A stretch of DNA of 64,000 bases. It comes from JAUSIF01 sp040901465 (lineage in GTDB: Bacteria; Pseudomonadota; Alphaproteobacteria; Rhizobiales; Xanthobacteraceae). Of this stretch, positions 1-7,421 are shown piece by piece. Each line of letters begins with the position of its first letter. The stretch's first letter is position 1. Below the pieces are notes generated by a model. The model saw nothing but the letters and a program-made list of their open reading frames with translations. It had not been told where the DNA came from and searched no databases. A program made the position numbers and the translations under genes. The stretch is taken from positions 62,001 through 126,000 of the forward strand of contig JBBDYN010000024.1 of assembly GCA_040901465.1 (NCBI GenBank), read 5' to 3'.

Positions 1-503
1 AACAAGTCGGTGTCCACGCCGCGCGGCCACAGCATCGTGTTGCGGAACCCGCGCGCGTCGAGTTCGGCCGCGAGCGCAGGCGTCGCGGCCATCACCCCGA
101 TGCCGGCATTATGAAAACGCCGCAGCCAGTTCCAGGTCCAGCGCGGGGGAATTGGGAGCCGCGCAGACACGTAGTCCGGGAGCCGCGTGTGAAAGCTCGT
201 GGTGAAGGGAAGCCCGTGCGCGACACAATGGCGCCGCACGAAATAGCCGACCGGCGCCTCGGTCGCCACATGGATCGCGTCCGCTTTCACTTGCGCGATC
301 CGGCGCGCGATCGCGCGCGGGTTCGGCACGGCGAGCGGAATTTCCGGATAGCCCGGCAACGGCACGGTCCTGAAATCGTCGGGCGTGATGAACGTAAAGC
401 TCACGCCGAGCGGCGCCGCCGCCTTCTCCACCGCTGTGAGCGTGCGCACGACGCCGTTGATTTGCGGATGCCAGGCATCCGTCGCGACCAGAATATGCAT
501 CAT
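1..503 (-). CDS. Glycosyltransferase family 4, N-terminal part (cut by window edge)
   Basis: Reading from 503 toward 1, the frame stays open to the window edge. It begins MMHILVATDAWHPQINGVV, the typical first beta strand of a GT-B glycosyltransferase with the Gly-Val acceptor-site loop. It continues through a segment resembling the alpha-mannosyltransferase/MgtA group (sequence HTRLPDY near residue 115, and WPRGVD near residue 160 where the second Rossmann domain approaches). Such enzymes transfer a sugar from a nucleotide donor to a lipid or glycan at the inner face of the membrane. The start lies 7 bases after the stop of the metallophosphoesterase gene, so the two are probably co-transcribed. 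The C-terminal half, with the donor-binding site, is outside the window. The exact sugar and acceptor cannot be told. Confidence 0.85.
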   Translation of the reverse strand, partial: MMHILVATDAWHPQINGVVRTLTAVEKAAAPLGVSFTFITPDDFRTVPLPGYPEIPLAVPNPRAIARRIAQVKADAIHVATEAPVGYFVRRHCVAHGLPFTTSFHTRLPDYVSARLPIPPRWTWNWLRRFHNAGIGVMAATPALAAELDARGFRNTMLWPRGVDTDL

Positions 504-510
504 GCGGCCG

Positions 511-1353
511 TTACGCGGCCCTTTGCGCGGAGAAAGTTGGGGAAGCGTGTTTGCGCGCGGGTTCGAACCAGTGGATGATTTCGAAGCGTCCGTCCTCGTG
601 CTCGGCGACCGCGGTGCAACTTTCCACCCAGTCGCCGCAATTGATATAGACGATTTCGTTCTTCTGGATCGCCGCGTGATGGATGTGCCCGCAGATCACG
701 CCGTCGGCGCGGTGCCGGTGCGCCTCGGCCGCGAGCACATTCTCGAACTCGCCGATGAAATTGACAGCGTTCTTCACCCGGAGCTTCGCCCATTGCGAAA
801 GCGACCAGTAGGTAAGCCCGAGCGCCCGGCGCACGCCGTTGAACAGCCGGTTGACGAAGATCGCCGCCTCGTACGCGCCGTCACCGACCTTCGCGAGCCA
901 GCGCGCGTGCTTGATCACGACGTCGAAAAGATCGCCGTGAACGACGAGATAGCGCCTGCCGTCGGCGGCGAGATGGATCGTCTGCTCCACCACCTCGATC
1001 CCGCCGAAATGCGTGCCGAGATAGTCGCGCAGGAATTCGTCGTGATTGCCGGGGATATAGATGATACGCGTGCCCTTGCGCGCCTTGCGCAGGATTTTCT
1101 GCACCACGTCGTTGTGCGTCTGCGGCCAGTACCAGCTCGATCGCAATTGCCAGCCGTCGACGATATCGCCCACGAGATAAATCGTGTCGGCGTCGTTGTG
1201 ACGCAGGAAGTCGAGCAGGAGTTCGGCCTGGCAGCCGCGCGAGCCGAGATGCACGTCCGAGATGAACAGGGTTCGAAACCGGCGAACCGCGCGATCGCAA
1301 TCCGTATCGGTCGCGGCGGCCGCCGCGTGAGCATTGACTAACCGATCCAGCAT
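511..1353 (-). CDS. LpxH-like calcineurin-type metallophosphoesterase
   Basis: A 280-residue protein with the metallophosphoesterase motifs in order: D33-x-H35 in ISDVHLGS, then GDIVDGW, GNHDEF and a late GHIHH. This is the two-metal site of the UDP-2,3-diacylglucosamine hydrolase (LpxH) branch, which cleaves the pyrophosphate of a lipid A precursor at the membrane. Many alphaproteobacteria use LpxI for that step and still carry LpxH-like paralogs of unsettled role, so the symbol is withheld. It is followed 7 bases later by a GT4 glycosyltransferase, which hints at a shared glycolipid pathway (inference). The N-terminal 27 residues are Ala-rich and not part of the fold, so a later start is possible. 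Confidence 0.85.
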   Translation of the reverse strand: MLDRLVNAHAAAAATDTDCDRAVRRFRTLFISDVHLGSRGCQAELLLDFLRHNDADTIYLVGDIVDGWQLRSSWYWPQTHNDVVQKILRKARKGTRIIYIPGNHDEFLRDYLGTHFGGIEVVEQTIHLAADGRRYLVVHGDLFDVVIKHARWLAKVGDGAYEAAIFVNRLFNGVRRALGLTYWSLSQWAKLRVKNAVNFIGEFENVLAAEAHRHRADGVICGHIHHAAIQKNEIVYINCGDWVESCTAVAEHEDGRFEIIHWFEPARKHASPTFSAQRAA

Positions 1354-1433
1354 GGCCGCCGGGTAGCAAAATTATGTAACGGGCTGATGACGTTCCCGCG
1401 CCGCACCATTGCTTGCGGCCTATGCTTAATCGC

Positions 1434-2090
1434 TCACACGAACAGGAACACGACGCTGAGCGCGAGCAAGCCCGCGAGCGACAGCTGGAAAATCCGCCGC
1501 CTGCGCTCGCGCTGCAACGCGCGCGCAATCATCACGCCGAACAGACACCACACCACGAGCGCGAGAAACGCGATTAGTCCGAAAAGGACAGCGAACACGC
1601 CGACCTCGATGAGAAGCGCGCCGAACCCGAGTCCGGGCGACGCGAACGCCGCGAGCGCCCCCAGCGAAAGCGTCCAGGCCTTCGGATTGAGCCACTGAAA
1701 GATCGCCGCCTCGATGAACGTGAGCGGCCGCTTCGCCTCGGAATCCTCGACGCCGGCAGCACTTGCTATCCGCCACGCGAGATAGAGCAGAAATGCCGCC
1801 CCCGCGTATTTCAGCGTCTCGTGCAACCACGGCGCCCGGCGGAAAATTTCGCCGAAGCCGAGGCCGAGCGCGACCAGCATCAGGGGGAAGCCGACCGACA
1901 CGCCGAGTATCTGTGGCAGCGTCCGGACGAAGCCGAACGCCGCGCCCGACGCCGTGGAAATCATGTTATTCGGGCCGGGCGTGATCGAGCCCACGAACGC
2001 GAACAGCACGAATGGCAGGAGTTTTTCGGGCAAGGGGATAACTCGGCGCAATGGCCGGCGAATATGCCATGGCCGTACCGGCCGTGTCAT
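1434..2090 (-). CDS. LysE/RhtB family exporter
   Basis: About 218 residues of mostly hydrophobic sequence with six likely membrane segments. It carries the family signature near the N-terminus (SITPGPNNMISTASGA), the hallmark of LysE/RhtB amino-acid exporters. A second conserved stretch, FQWLNPKAWTLSLGAL, is also typical. Such proteins export amino acids or related small metabolites across the inner membrane. The first 16 or so residues (Arg/Pro-rich) are unusual for the family. Translation may really begin at a TTG about 2033, just before PEKLLPF. The gene stands alone, and the substrate cannot be predicted. Confidence 0.85.
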   Translation of the reverse strand: MTRPVRPWHIRRPLRRVIPLPEKLLPFVLFAFVGSITPGPNNMISTASGAAFGFVRTLPQILGVSVGFPLMLVALGLGFGEIFRRAPWLHETLKYAGAAFLLYLAWRIASAAGVEDSEAKRPLTFIEAAIFQWLNPKAWTLSLGALAAFASPGLGFGALLIEVGVFAVLFGLIAFLALVVWCLFGVMIARALQRERRRRIFQLSLAGLLALSVVFLFV

Positions 2091-2207
2091 GCGCGCGGCG
2101 TACTACAGACCAGAGCCTCGACCGGCAACTGCCCACCGCTTGTCGGCGGCTGCGCGCCGACGCATGATGGCGCCCCAGTTCAGTCAAGGTCCTACAGAGG
2201 AATTTTC

Positions 2208-3071
2208 ATGAAGCTCGTGCGCTTCGGCCCCGCCGGCCGGGAGAAACCCGGCATCGTCGATTCCGACGGCAAGATCCGCGATCTCTCGAAGATCGTGCCG
2301 GACATCAATGGCGAAGTGCTGGCGACGGGCATGGCCAAGATCAGGAAAGCCAAGATCAACCGGCTGCCTGTGGTCAAAGGCAAGCCCCGCCTCGGCCCAT
2401 GCATCGGCGACACGCGCCACTTCATCGCGATAGGGCTGAACTACGCCGACCACGCCGCCGAAACCGGCTCCGCGATTCCGAAGGAGCCGATCATCTTCTC
2501 CAAGGCGCCGACCTGTATTTCCGGCCCGAACGATCCGATCGTAGTGCCGAAGGGCTCGACCAAGCTCGACTACGAGATCGAGCTCGCGATCGTGATCGGC
2601 AAGCGGGCGCGCTACATTCCCACGGAGAAAGAGGCATTGAGCTACGTTGCCGGATATTGCGTCTGCAACGACGTCTCCGAGCGCGTTTTCCAGGCCGAGC
2701 GTGGCGGACAATGGATGAAGGGCAAGGGCTGCGAGAGCTTCGGCCCGGTCGGCCCGTGGCTCGTCACGCGCGACGAGATCAAGGACCCGCAGAATCTGAA
2801 CATGTGGCTCACCGTGAACGGCGAGACGCGGCAAAACGGCTCCACCAAGACCATGATCTTTGGCGCCGCGCACATCGTCTGGTACTGCTCCCAATTTTTC
2901 GTGATGGAGCCGGGCGACATCATCACCACCGGCACGCCGCCCGGCGTCGCCCTCGGCCACAAGCTGCCGAAATGGGAGACGCCCGGCTGGCTCAAACCGG
3001 GTGACGTCGTCCGCCTCGGCATCGAGGGCCTTGGCGAGCAGCAGCAGAAAGTGGTGGCGTTCCGGAAATAG
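2208..3071 (+). CDS. Fumarylacetoacetate hydrolase (FAH) family protein
   Basis: A 287-residue protein of the FAH fold. The start at 2208 follows an AGAGG ribosome site and opens MKLVRFGPAG. The metal-binding acidic triad typical of the family is visible: an upstream ...PGIVD lid, then LDYEIELAIVIGKRAR in the core, and a late GDIITTGTPPGVALG, a near-invariant FAH motif. Members hydrolyse or decarboxylate beta-diketo or oxo acids from aromatic or sugar catabolism (ureidoglycolate lyase-like, fumarylpyruvate hydrolase-like or acylpyruvase). The residues do not settle which. It is not in an evident operon. A second FAH protein at 48105 has clearer pathway context. Confidence 0.88.
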   Translation: MKLVRFGPAGREKPGIVDSDGKIRDLSKIVPDINGEVLATGMAKIRKAKINRLPVVKGKPRLGPCIGDTRHFIAIGLNYADHAAETGSAIPKEPIIFSKAPTCISGPNDPIVVPKGSTKLDYEIELAIVIGKRARYIPTEKEALSYVAGYCVCNDVSERVFQAERGGQWMKGKGCESFGPVGPWLVTRDEIKDPQNLNMWLTVNGETRQNGSTKTMIFGAAHIVWYCSQFFVMEPGDIITTGTPPGVALGHKLPKWETPGWLKPGDVVRLGIEGLGEQQQKVVAFRK

Positions 3072-3119
3072 GCGACTCGCCGGCTGCACAACGGAAGAAG
3101 GCTTGCCTCGACGAATAAA

Positions 3120-3139
3120 TGATATATTATATCATATAA
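3120..3139. promoter_or_regulatory. AT-only overlapping palindromes, operator candidate
   Basis: In otherwise GC-rich DNA, 3120-3139 is almost wholly A/T and holds two overlapping perfect dyads. One is TGATATA-T-TATATCA (3120-3134); the other is TTATAT-C-ATATAA (3127-3139). They lie 29 bases before the ATG of the predicted outer-membrane protein at 3168. The position and symmetry fit a repressor operator or a -10 region; no regulator gene is adjacent. Confidence 0.45.
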
Positions 3140-3167
3140 TAAAAACCACTGGGGGCTGGCCTTTTCC

Positions 3168-3890
3168 ATGAATACGAGACGACATTCCAATCGCGGCCGT
3201 ACGCTGCACTTCGGTCTTGTGTGCGCGCTCGTGCTCTCCGGCCTGATGACGGCATCGGGCCAGAGCCGTGCTGCCGGCGGCGCGTTCGCCGTTGACGACG
3301 CCGGCGTCGATGACCCCGGCTCCTGCAAAGTCGAAGCCTGGGCTTCCTTCGCGCGTAACGACGATTTCATCGGCGCGGTCGCGCCGGCGTGCGTGGTATC
3401 GTTGGGCCGGCCGGTGGACTTGGGTGTGCAGGTCGATCGCTCCCGCTCGGGCGGCGAATGGGGCACGGGCCTTTCGCTGAAGGCGAAGTCGGCGATCGTG
3501 CCGCTCACGGATGACGGTCCGTTCGGCGTCGCGATTGTCGGCGGCGTCGGATTCGATCTCACGGCACGTGAGACCGCCGAGTGGTTCGTGACCGTGCCAG
3601 TGACGATCCGGATCGCCGAGCCGTTCCTGATCAATCTCAATATTGGCGGGTTATGGGATCGGATCGAGCAGCGAAGCTTCGTCACCTGGGGCGGCGGCTT
3701 CGAACTTTCGTTCGCCGAGCGCTTCACATTGATCGGCGAAGTGTTCGGCCAAGGCTCGGAACATCCCGGCGCACAGCTCGGCCTTCGCTACACGCCGCAC
3801 GAGAAGATTGATTTCGATTTGATCTACGGCCGCAATCTCACCGGCGAGCGCGCGAACTGGGTCACGTTCGGCGTCAATCTGCGGTTCTAG
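3168..3890 (+). CDS. Putative outer-membrane beta-barrel protein, unknown function
   Basis: A 240-residue protein with a signal peptide: a basic N-terminus, a hydrophobic stretch around residues 15-30, and a cut likely near SRAAGGA. The mature part alternates polar and apolar residues in short amphipathic strands (DLGVQVDRS, INLNIGGLW, AQLGLRYT, DFDLIYGRN). It ends VTFGVNLRF, with the C-terminal Phe expected of an outer-membrane barrel recognised by the BAM machinery. I do not recognise the family. The stop codon overlaps the convergent stop of the TRAP binding-protein gene on the other strand (shared CTAG at 3887-3890). An AT-rich palindromic block lies upstream. Confidence 0.7.
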   Translation: MNTRRHSNRGRTLHFGLVCALVLSGLMTASGQSRAAGGAFAVDDAGVDDPGSCKVEAWASFARNDDFIGAVAPACVVSLGRPVDLGVQVDRSRSGGEWGTGLSLKAKSAIVPLTDDGPFGVAIVGGVGFDLTARETAEWFVTVPVTIRIAEPFLINLNIGGLWDRIEQRSFVTWGGGFELSFAERFTLIGEVFGQGSEHPGAQLGLRYTPHEKIDFDLIYGRNLTGERANWVTFGVNLRF

Positions 3891-4960
3891 ACCTCCCTCG
3901 CCTCCAGCACCGCGCGGATCGAGACCCTCGACCAGCGCGCATTGCGCTCGCGGAACCCGGTGTAGGAATCGTGGGTGCGCTTGGCGATGTCGCTGCTGCG
4001 TGCGACGTCGGCGAGAATCGCATCCGCGTGCGGCCGCGCCGCGCGCACAATTTCGCCCGGAAACGCGAACAGCTTGACGCCCTGCTTGGTGACGAGCGCC
4101 TCCAGCGTCTCGCCGTTCAGCCGTTCGAACTCCGCGAGCGCAAACGAAGCTTCGGTCGCGCACGCATGCGCGACGATTGCGCGCTGCTCGCTGTCGAACT
4201 TCTCCCACGCGCGCCGCGCGACGATGCATTCCCCGGTCCCGTTCGGCTTGTTGAATCCGGGATAGGCGTAATTGGGCGCGACCCGCCACAGGCCGAGCGC
4301 GCTGTCGGACGCGGGCGTCGTGAACTCCGCACCGTCGACGACACCCGACTGCAATGCCGGAAATATCTCGCCCGGCGGAATGCTGACGGGCGTGGCTCCG
4401 AGCCGGCGGAAAATTTCACCGCCGAGCCCGAGTGAACGAAGCTTCAGTCCCTCCAGGTCCTCGAGCGACTTGATCTCGCGCCGGAACCAGCCGCCCATGC
4501 AGACCCCGGTATTACCGGCCATGAACGGCTTGACGCCGAACGGCGCGTAAAGCTCGTCCCAGAGCGCCTGCCCGCCGCCATGTTCTACCCAGGCCACGTG
4601 CTCGTCCGGGGTCAGGCCGAACGGGACGGTCGTGTAGAAATTCGCCGCCGGCATCTTGCCCTGCCAGAAGAACGCGGCCGTGTGCCCGAAATCGGCGGCA
4701 CCGGCGCCGACGGCGTCGAGCACCTCGAACGCCGGCACCACCTCGCCCGCAGAATAGACCTGCACCTCGATGCGCCCGCCCGAAAGCGCCTTGATGCGCT
4801 CGGCGACGCGCTCAGCGGAGACCCCGGGCCCCGGCAGACGCCGCGGCCACGAGGTCACCATGCGAAGCTTTTGCGTTTGCCCGCGGGCGACCGCGGGTGC
4901 TGCCACAGCGCCGGCAGCAGCAAGCACGCCGAGTGCGGTGCGGCGACTAAGCTTTCTCAT
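3887..4960 (-). CDS. TRAP transporter solute-binding protein, DctP family (orphan)
   Basis: A 357-residue periplasmic binding protein. The start at 4960 was chosen because it gives a Tat-type signal (LSRRTALG, Ala-rich hydrophobic region, cut near VARG) and has a GGAG ribosome site inside thiD. The mature chain is DctP-like, of the keto-acid/mannitol-chloroaromatic branch: LRMVTSWPR, AADFGHTAAFFWQGK, LKLRSLGLGGEIFRRLGATP and GEIFPALQSGVVDGAEF. These include the helix with the conserved Arg that grips a carboxylate in this family. It overlaps thiD by 14 bases, so it is the fourth gene of the TPP-riboswitch operon. No DctQ/DctM permease lies in or near the operon. A role in taking up a thiamine precursor is inference from context only. 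Confidence 0.88.
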   Translation of the reverse strand: MRKLSRRTALGVLAAAGAVAAPAVARGQTQKLRMVTSWPRRLPGPGVSAERVAERIKALSGGRIEVQVYSAGEVVPAFEVLDAVGAGAADFGHTAAFFWQGKMPAANFYTTVPFGLTPDEHVAWVEHGGGQALWDELYAPFGVKPFMAGNTGVCMGGWFRREIKSLEDLEGLKLRSLGLGGEIFRRLGATPVSIPPGEIFPALQSGVVDGAEFTTPASDSALGLWRVAPNYAYPGFNKPNGTGECIVARRAWEKFDSEQRAIVAHACATEASFALAEFERLNGETLEALVTKQGVKLFAFPGEIVRAARPHADAILADVARSSDIAKRTHDSYTGFRERNARWSRVSIRAVLEAREV

Positions 4961-5780
4961 TGCGTTCTCCGTATTCAATTCGCTTCCACATGGCGTCGAA
5001 ATGATGCACCGGACCGTGGCCGTGGCCAACGCTGAGCTGGTCGGCCGCGGCGATAGCCTCGGTGACGTAGTTTTTTGCCAGCGTCACTGCTTCGAACAAC
5101 TTCACGCCGCGAGCGAGAAACGCCGCAATCGCCGAGGAAAGCGTACAGCCGGTGCCGTGAGTGTTCACGGTCTCGTAGCGCCGCGCAACGAGCCGCCGCG
5201 CGCCGTGCTCATCGACGAAGAGATCGACAGCGTCGGCGCCCTTCGCGTGCCCTCCCTTGATCAGCACGGCCCGCGCACCGAGCGCGCGAATACGCTCGGC
5301 CTGCTCGCGCATTTCGCCTTCCGTGATCGCAAGGGGGCCGTCGAGCAGTGCCGCCGCCTCGTGCAAATTGGGCGTGATCACGAGCGCGCGCGGAAAGAGC
5401 AGGCGCTTGAGCGTGGCTTCCGCGTCCTGCGCGAGCAGCCGGTCGCCGGACGCCGCGACCATCACCGGATCGAGCACCACGTTCTGCGCTTTGTGCCGCT
5501 CGAGGCCAGCCGCGACCGCCTCGATCGCTCCGGACTGCGACAGCATGCCGATCTTGGTCGCTGCCACCTTCAGATCGGAATAGACCGCCTCCATCTCGGC
5601 CGTGATGAATTCCGGCGGCACGTCGTGGATCGCCGAAACGCCCAGCGTATTCTGCGCCGTGAGCGCCGTGATCACCGAGGCGCCATAGACCCCGAGGGCG
5701 GAAAACGTCTTGAGATCGGCCTGGATTCCCGCCCCGCCGCCGGAATCCGAGCCCGCAATGGTGAGCGCGATCGGGATCAT
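4947..5780 (-). CDS. thiD: Hydroxymethylpyrimidine/phosphomethylpyrimidine kinase
   Basis: A 277-residue ribokinase-fold enzyme that phosphorylates HMP and HMP-P to HMP-PP for thiamine synthesis. Visible signatures are the opening IALTIAGSDSGGGAGIQADLKTF (substrate-binding loop) and LDPVMVAASGDRLL. Near the C-terminus is VNTHGTGCTLSSAIAA, with the catalytic anion-hole GTGC. Its length is normal for ThiD. The start overlaps the stop of thiE in an ATGA arrangement, and its own end overlaps the start of the TRAP binding-protein gene. Expression is expected to fall under the upstream TPP riboswitch. Confidence 0.96.
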   Translation of the reverse strand: MIPIALTIAGSDSGGGAGIQADLKTFSALGVYGASVITALTAQNTLGVSAIHDVPPEFITAEMEAVYSDLKVAATKIGMLSQSGAIEAVAAGLERHKAQNVVLDPVMVAASGDRLLAQDAEATLKRLLFPRALVITPNLHEAAALLDGPLAITEGEMREQAERIRALGARAVLIKGGHAKGADAVDLFVDEHGARRLVARRYETVNTHGTGCTLSSAIAAFLARGVKLFEAVTLAKNYVTEAIAAADQLSVGHGHGPVHHFDAMWKRIEYGERNEKA

Positions 5781-6442
5781 TTCGGCCCTCCCCGCTCTGC
5801 TTTCGCGGCATCCACGATCTGCCTGAGCTTGCGCGCAGCCGCTTCAACGTCCTTCGCCGCCGTCACCGCCGAGACGACCGCGATCCCGTCCACGCCTGCG
5901 CGGATTACCTCGCTGGCGTTGCCTTCGTCGATCCCCGCGATGGCGCCCACCGGAATCCCCGGCGCGCGCTCGCGCACGAGCCGCGCGAGCCGCGCGAGGC
6001 CCTGCAACCCGATCGACGGATCGGGATTGTCCTTGCTCGTGGTCGCAAACACTCCGCCGATGCAGACGTAATCGATCGCGCCGGGTGCGAGCACTGCCAC
6101 ATCGGCGTCGGCGCGCACCGTTGCACCGATGATCGCGCGCGGCCCGAGCAGCCGCCGCGCCGTGCGCGGATCGAGATCGTCGCGGCCGAGGTGCACGCCG
6201 TCGGCTCCGCCCGCGAGCGCGACGTCTACGCGATCGTTGACGAGGATCGGCACGCCGCTTCCCGCGAGCGCCTGCCTGATCGCGCTCGCCTGCTCCACGA
6301 GCGCGCGCGTCTCCCCGGTCTTGTCGCGTAACTGTATGAGCGTCGCGCCCCCGCGCGCCGCCGCCGCGGAAATTTCCGCAACCGGCCGGCCGTTTGCTCG
6401 CGCCGGATCGGCAAGCACATAGAGCGTGAGATCGACGCTCAT
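5777..6442 (-). CDS. thiE: Thiamine-phosphate synthase
   Basis: A 221-residue TIM-barrel enzyme that joins HMP-PP with thiazole phosphate to give thiamine phosphate. Family features are GGATLIQLRDKTGETRALVEQA, VPILVNDRVDVALAGGADGVHLG (residues about 75-97) and VCIGGVFATTSK with the phosphate-binding glycines. The end, VDGIAVVSAVTAA, is also typical. The start overlaps the stop of thiM by four bases (ATGA), giving tight translational coupling in the order thiM-thiE-thiD. Confidence 0.95.
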   Translation of the reverse strand: MSVDLTLYVLADPARANGRPVAEISAAAARGGATLIQLRDKTGETRALVEQASAIRQALAGSGVPILVNDRVDVALAGGADGVHLGRDDLDPRTARRLLGPRAIIGATVRADADVAVLAPGAIDYVCIGGVFATTSKDNPDPSIGLQGLARLARLVRERAPGIPVGAIAGIDEGNASEVIRAGVDGIAVVSAVTAAKDVEAAARKLRQIVDAAKAERGGPK

Positions 6443-7200
6443 GCGAGCCTCGCCCGCTCCACAATGCGCGCGGCCTCGACGGTCGCGAGCATATCGAGCA
6501 GCGCGGGCGCGAACGTACCGGGACCCTTGGCGCTTTCGGCGGCAAGTTCGCCGGCGACATTCATGAGCAAGAGCCCGGCCACGGCCGCGAGAAATTCATC
6601 GTCCTCGATGGCGACCATCGCCGCGACGAGCGCGGATCCGGCGCAGCCGATCCCGGTGACCTGCGCCATGAATGGATGGCCGTTCTCGATCCGCACGCGC
6701 TTGGCGCCGCTCGTCACGTAGTCCGTCACGCCGGTACAGGCCGCGACCGTGATGTGATCGAGCGCGAAGCGGTCGAGCGTCTCGGACGTTGGCTCGGCCC
6801 GCGCGAGCGCACTGAACTCCGCCGCATTTGCGCGCACGACGCGCGGTTCCTTCATCGCGAGCGTGCGCGCCATTTCCGCGCGTGGCTCTGAGCGATCGAT
6901 CAGCACCGGATCGAGCACCCAGGGAATGCCGTCGTCGCGCGCGACCTCGAGCGCGATCTCGACCGCGTCGCGCCGCTCCCGGTCGAAGGTGCCTAGATTG
7001 ACGAGCAGCACGTCGGCACCCGAGACGAAATGGCCGATCTCATCCGCCGACGTGGTCATCGACGGAAGCGCGCCCGCCGCGAGCAACACGTTCGCGGTCA
7101 GCTCCTGCACCACCGTATTGGTAATGCAATGCACGCGCGGACGCCGCTCGCGCACGTGCGCAACCAGCGCCGACGCTTGCAGGGCAAGGTCTTCGCTCAT
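6439..7200 (-). CDS. thiM: Hydroxyethylthiazole kinase
   Basis: A 253-residue ribokinase-like enzyme that phosphorylates hydroxyethylthiazole, so the operon encodes salvage rather than de novo thiazole synthesis. Signatures are VHCITNTVVQELTANVLLAAGALPSM (residues about 22-46) and DPVLID in the core. Also present is VTGIGCAGSALVAAMVA near residue 190, the thiazole-kinase form of the GxGC catalytic loop. The ribosome site GGAAAGG precedes the ATG. First gene of the riboswitch-controlled operon; no thiC, thiG or thiO is seen nearby. Confidence 0.95.
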   Translation of the reverse strand: MSEDLALQASALVAHVRERRPRVHCITNTVVQELTANVLLAAGALPSMTTSADEIGHFVSGADVLLVNLGTFDRERRDAVEIALEVARDDGIPWVLDPVLIDRSEPRAEMARTLAMKEPRVVRANAAEFSALARAEPTSETLDRFALDHITVAACTGVTDYVTSGAKRVRIENGHPFMAQVTGIGCAGSALVAAMVAIEDDEFLAAVAGLLLMNVAGELAAESAKGPGTFAPALLDMLATVEAARIVERARLA

Positions 7201-7248
7201 GCCGCCGCCTTTCCGGCGCCGGCGCGTGCGTATTCGAAGGGTCGGCGC

Positions 7249-7340
7249 ATCTCGGTTTCCTCCGCCGGTGTGAACCGGATCAGGTTCGATGGGTTGGCGA
7301 GATGCCTCTCAGCCCGGGAATCCGGACACCCCAACGAGAT
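7249..7340 (-). promoter_or_regulatory. TPP (THI-box) riboswitch upstream of thiM
   Basis: On the minus strand the leader of thiM contains the conserved THI-box core. GGGGTG is followed by GGCTGAGA (CTGAGA at 7312-7307), then ACCC, GAACCTGATC and GGTTCACACCGGCG with a GGAAA end. A P1 closing helix of ATCTCG (7340-7335) with CGAGAT (7254-7249) brackets the element. This aptamer binds thiamine pyrophosphate and turns down downstream expression. The gap of about 48 bases to the thiM ATG leaves room for control of translation initiation; I see no clear terminator. Confidence 0.95.
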
Positions 7341-7378
7341 TGCATGGGAAATCTATGGGAGGGCTGCGTGGCTTGCAA

Positions 7379-7404
7379 GGGCGGCGGGCGAAGCCTGCCC
7401 GCCC
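7379..7404 (-). terminator. Imperfect GC hairpin after ctaD
   Basis: A GC-rich imperfect inverted repeat (GGGCGG...GCGAAGC...CCGCCC) lies 18-43 bases past the ctaD stop. It sits between ctaD and the thiM riboswitch, where a terminator would be expected. There is no strong U-run, so the assignment is tentative. Confidence 0.35.
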
Positions 7405-7421
7405 TGATCCGGCGACGTCCT

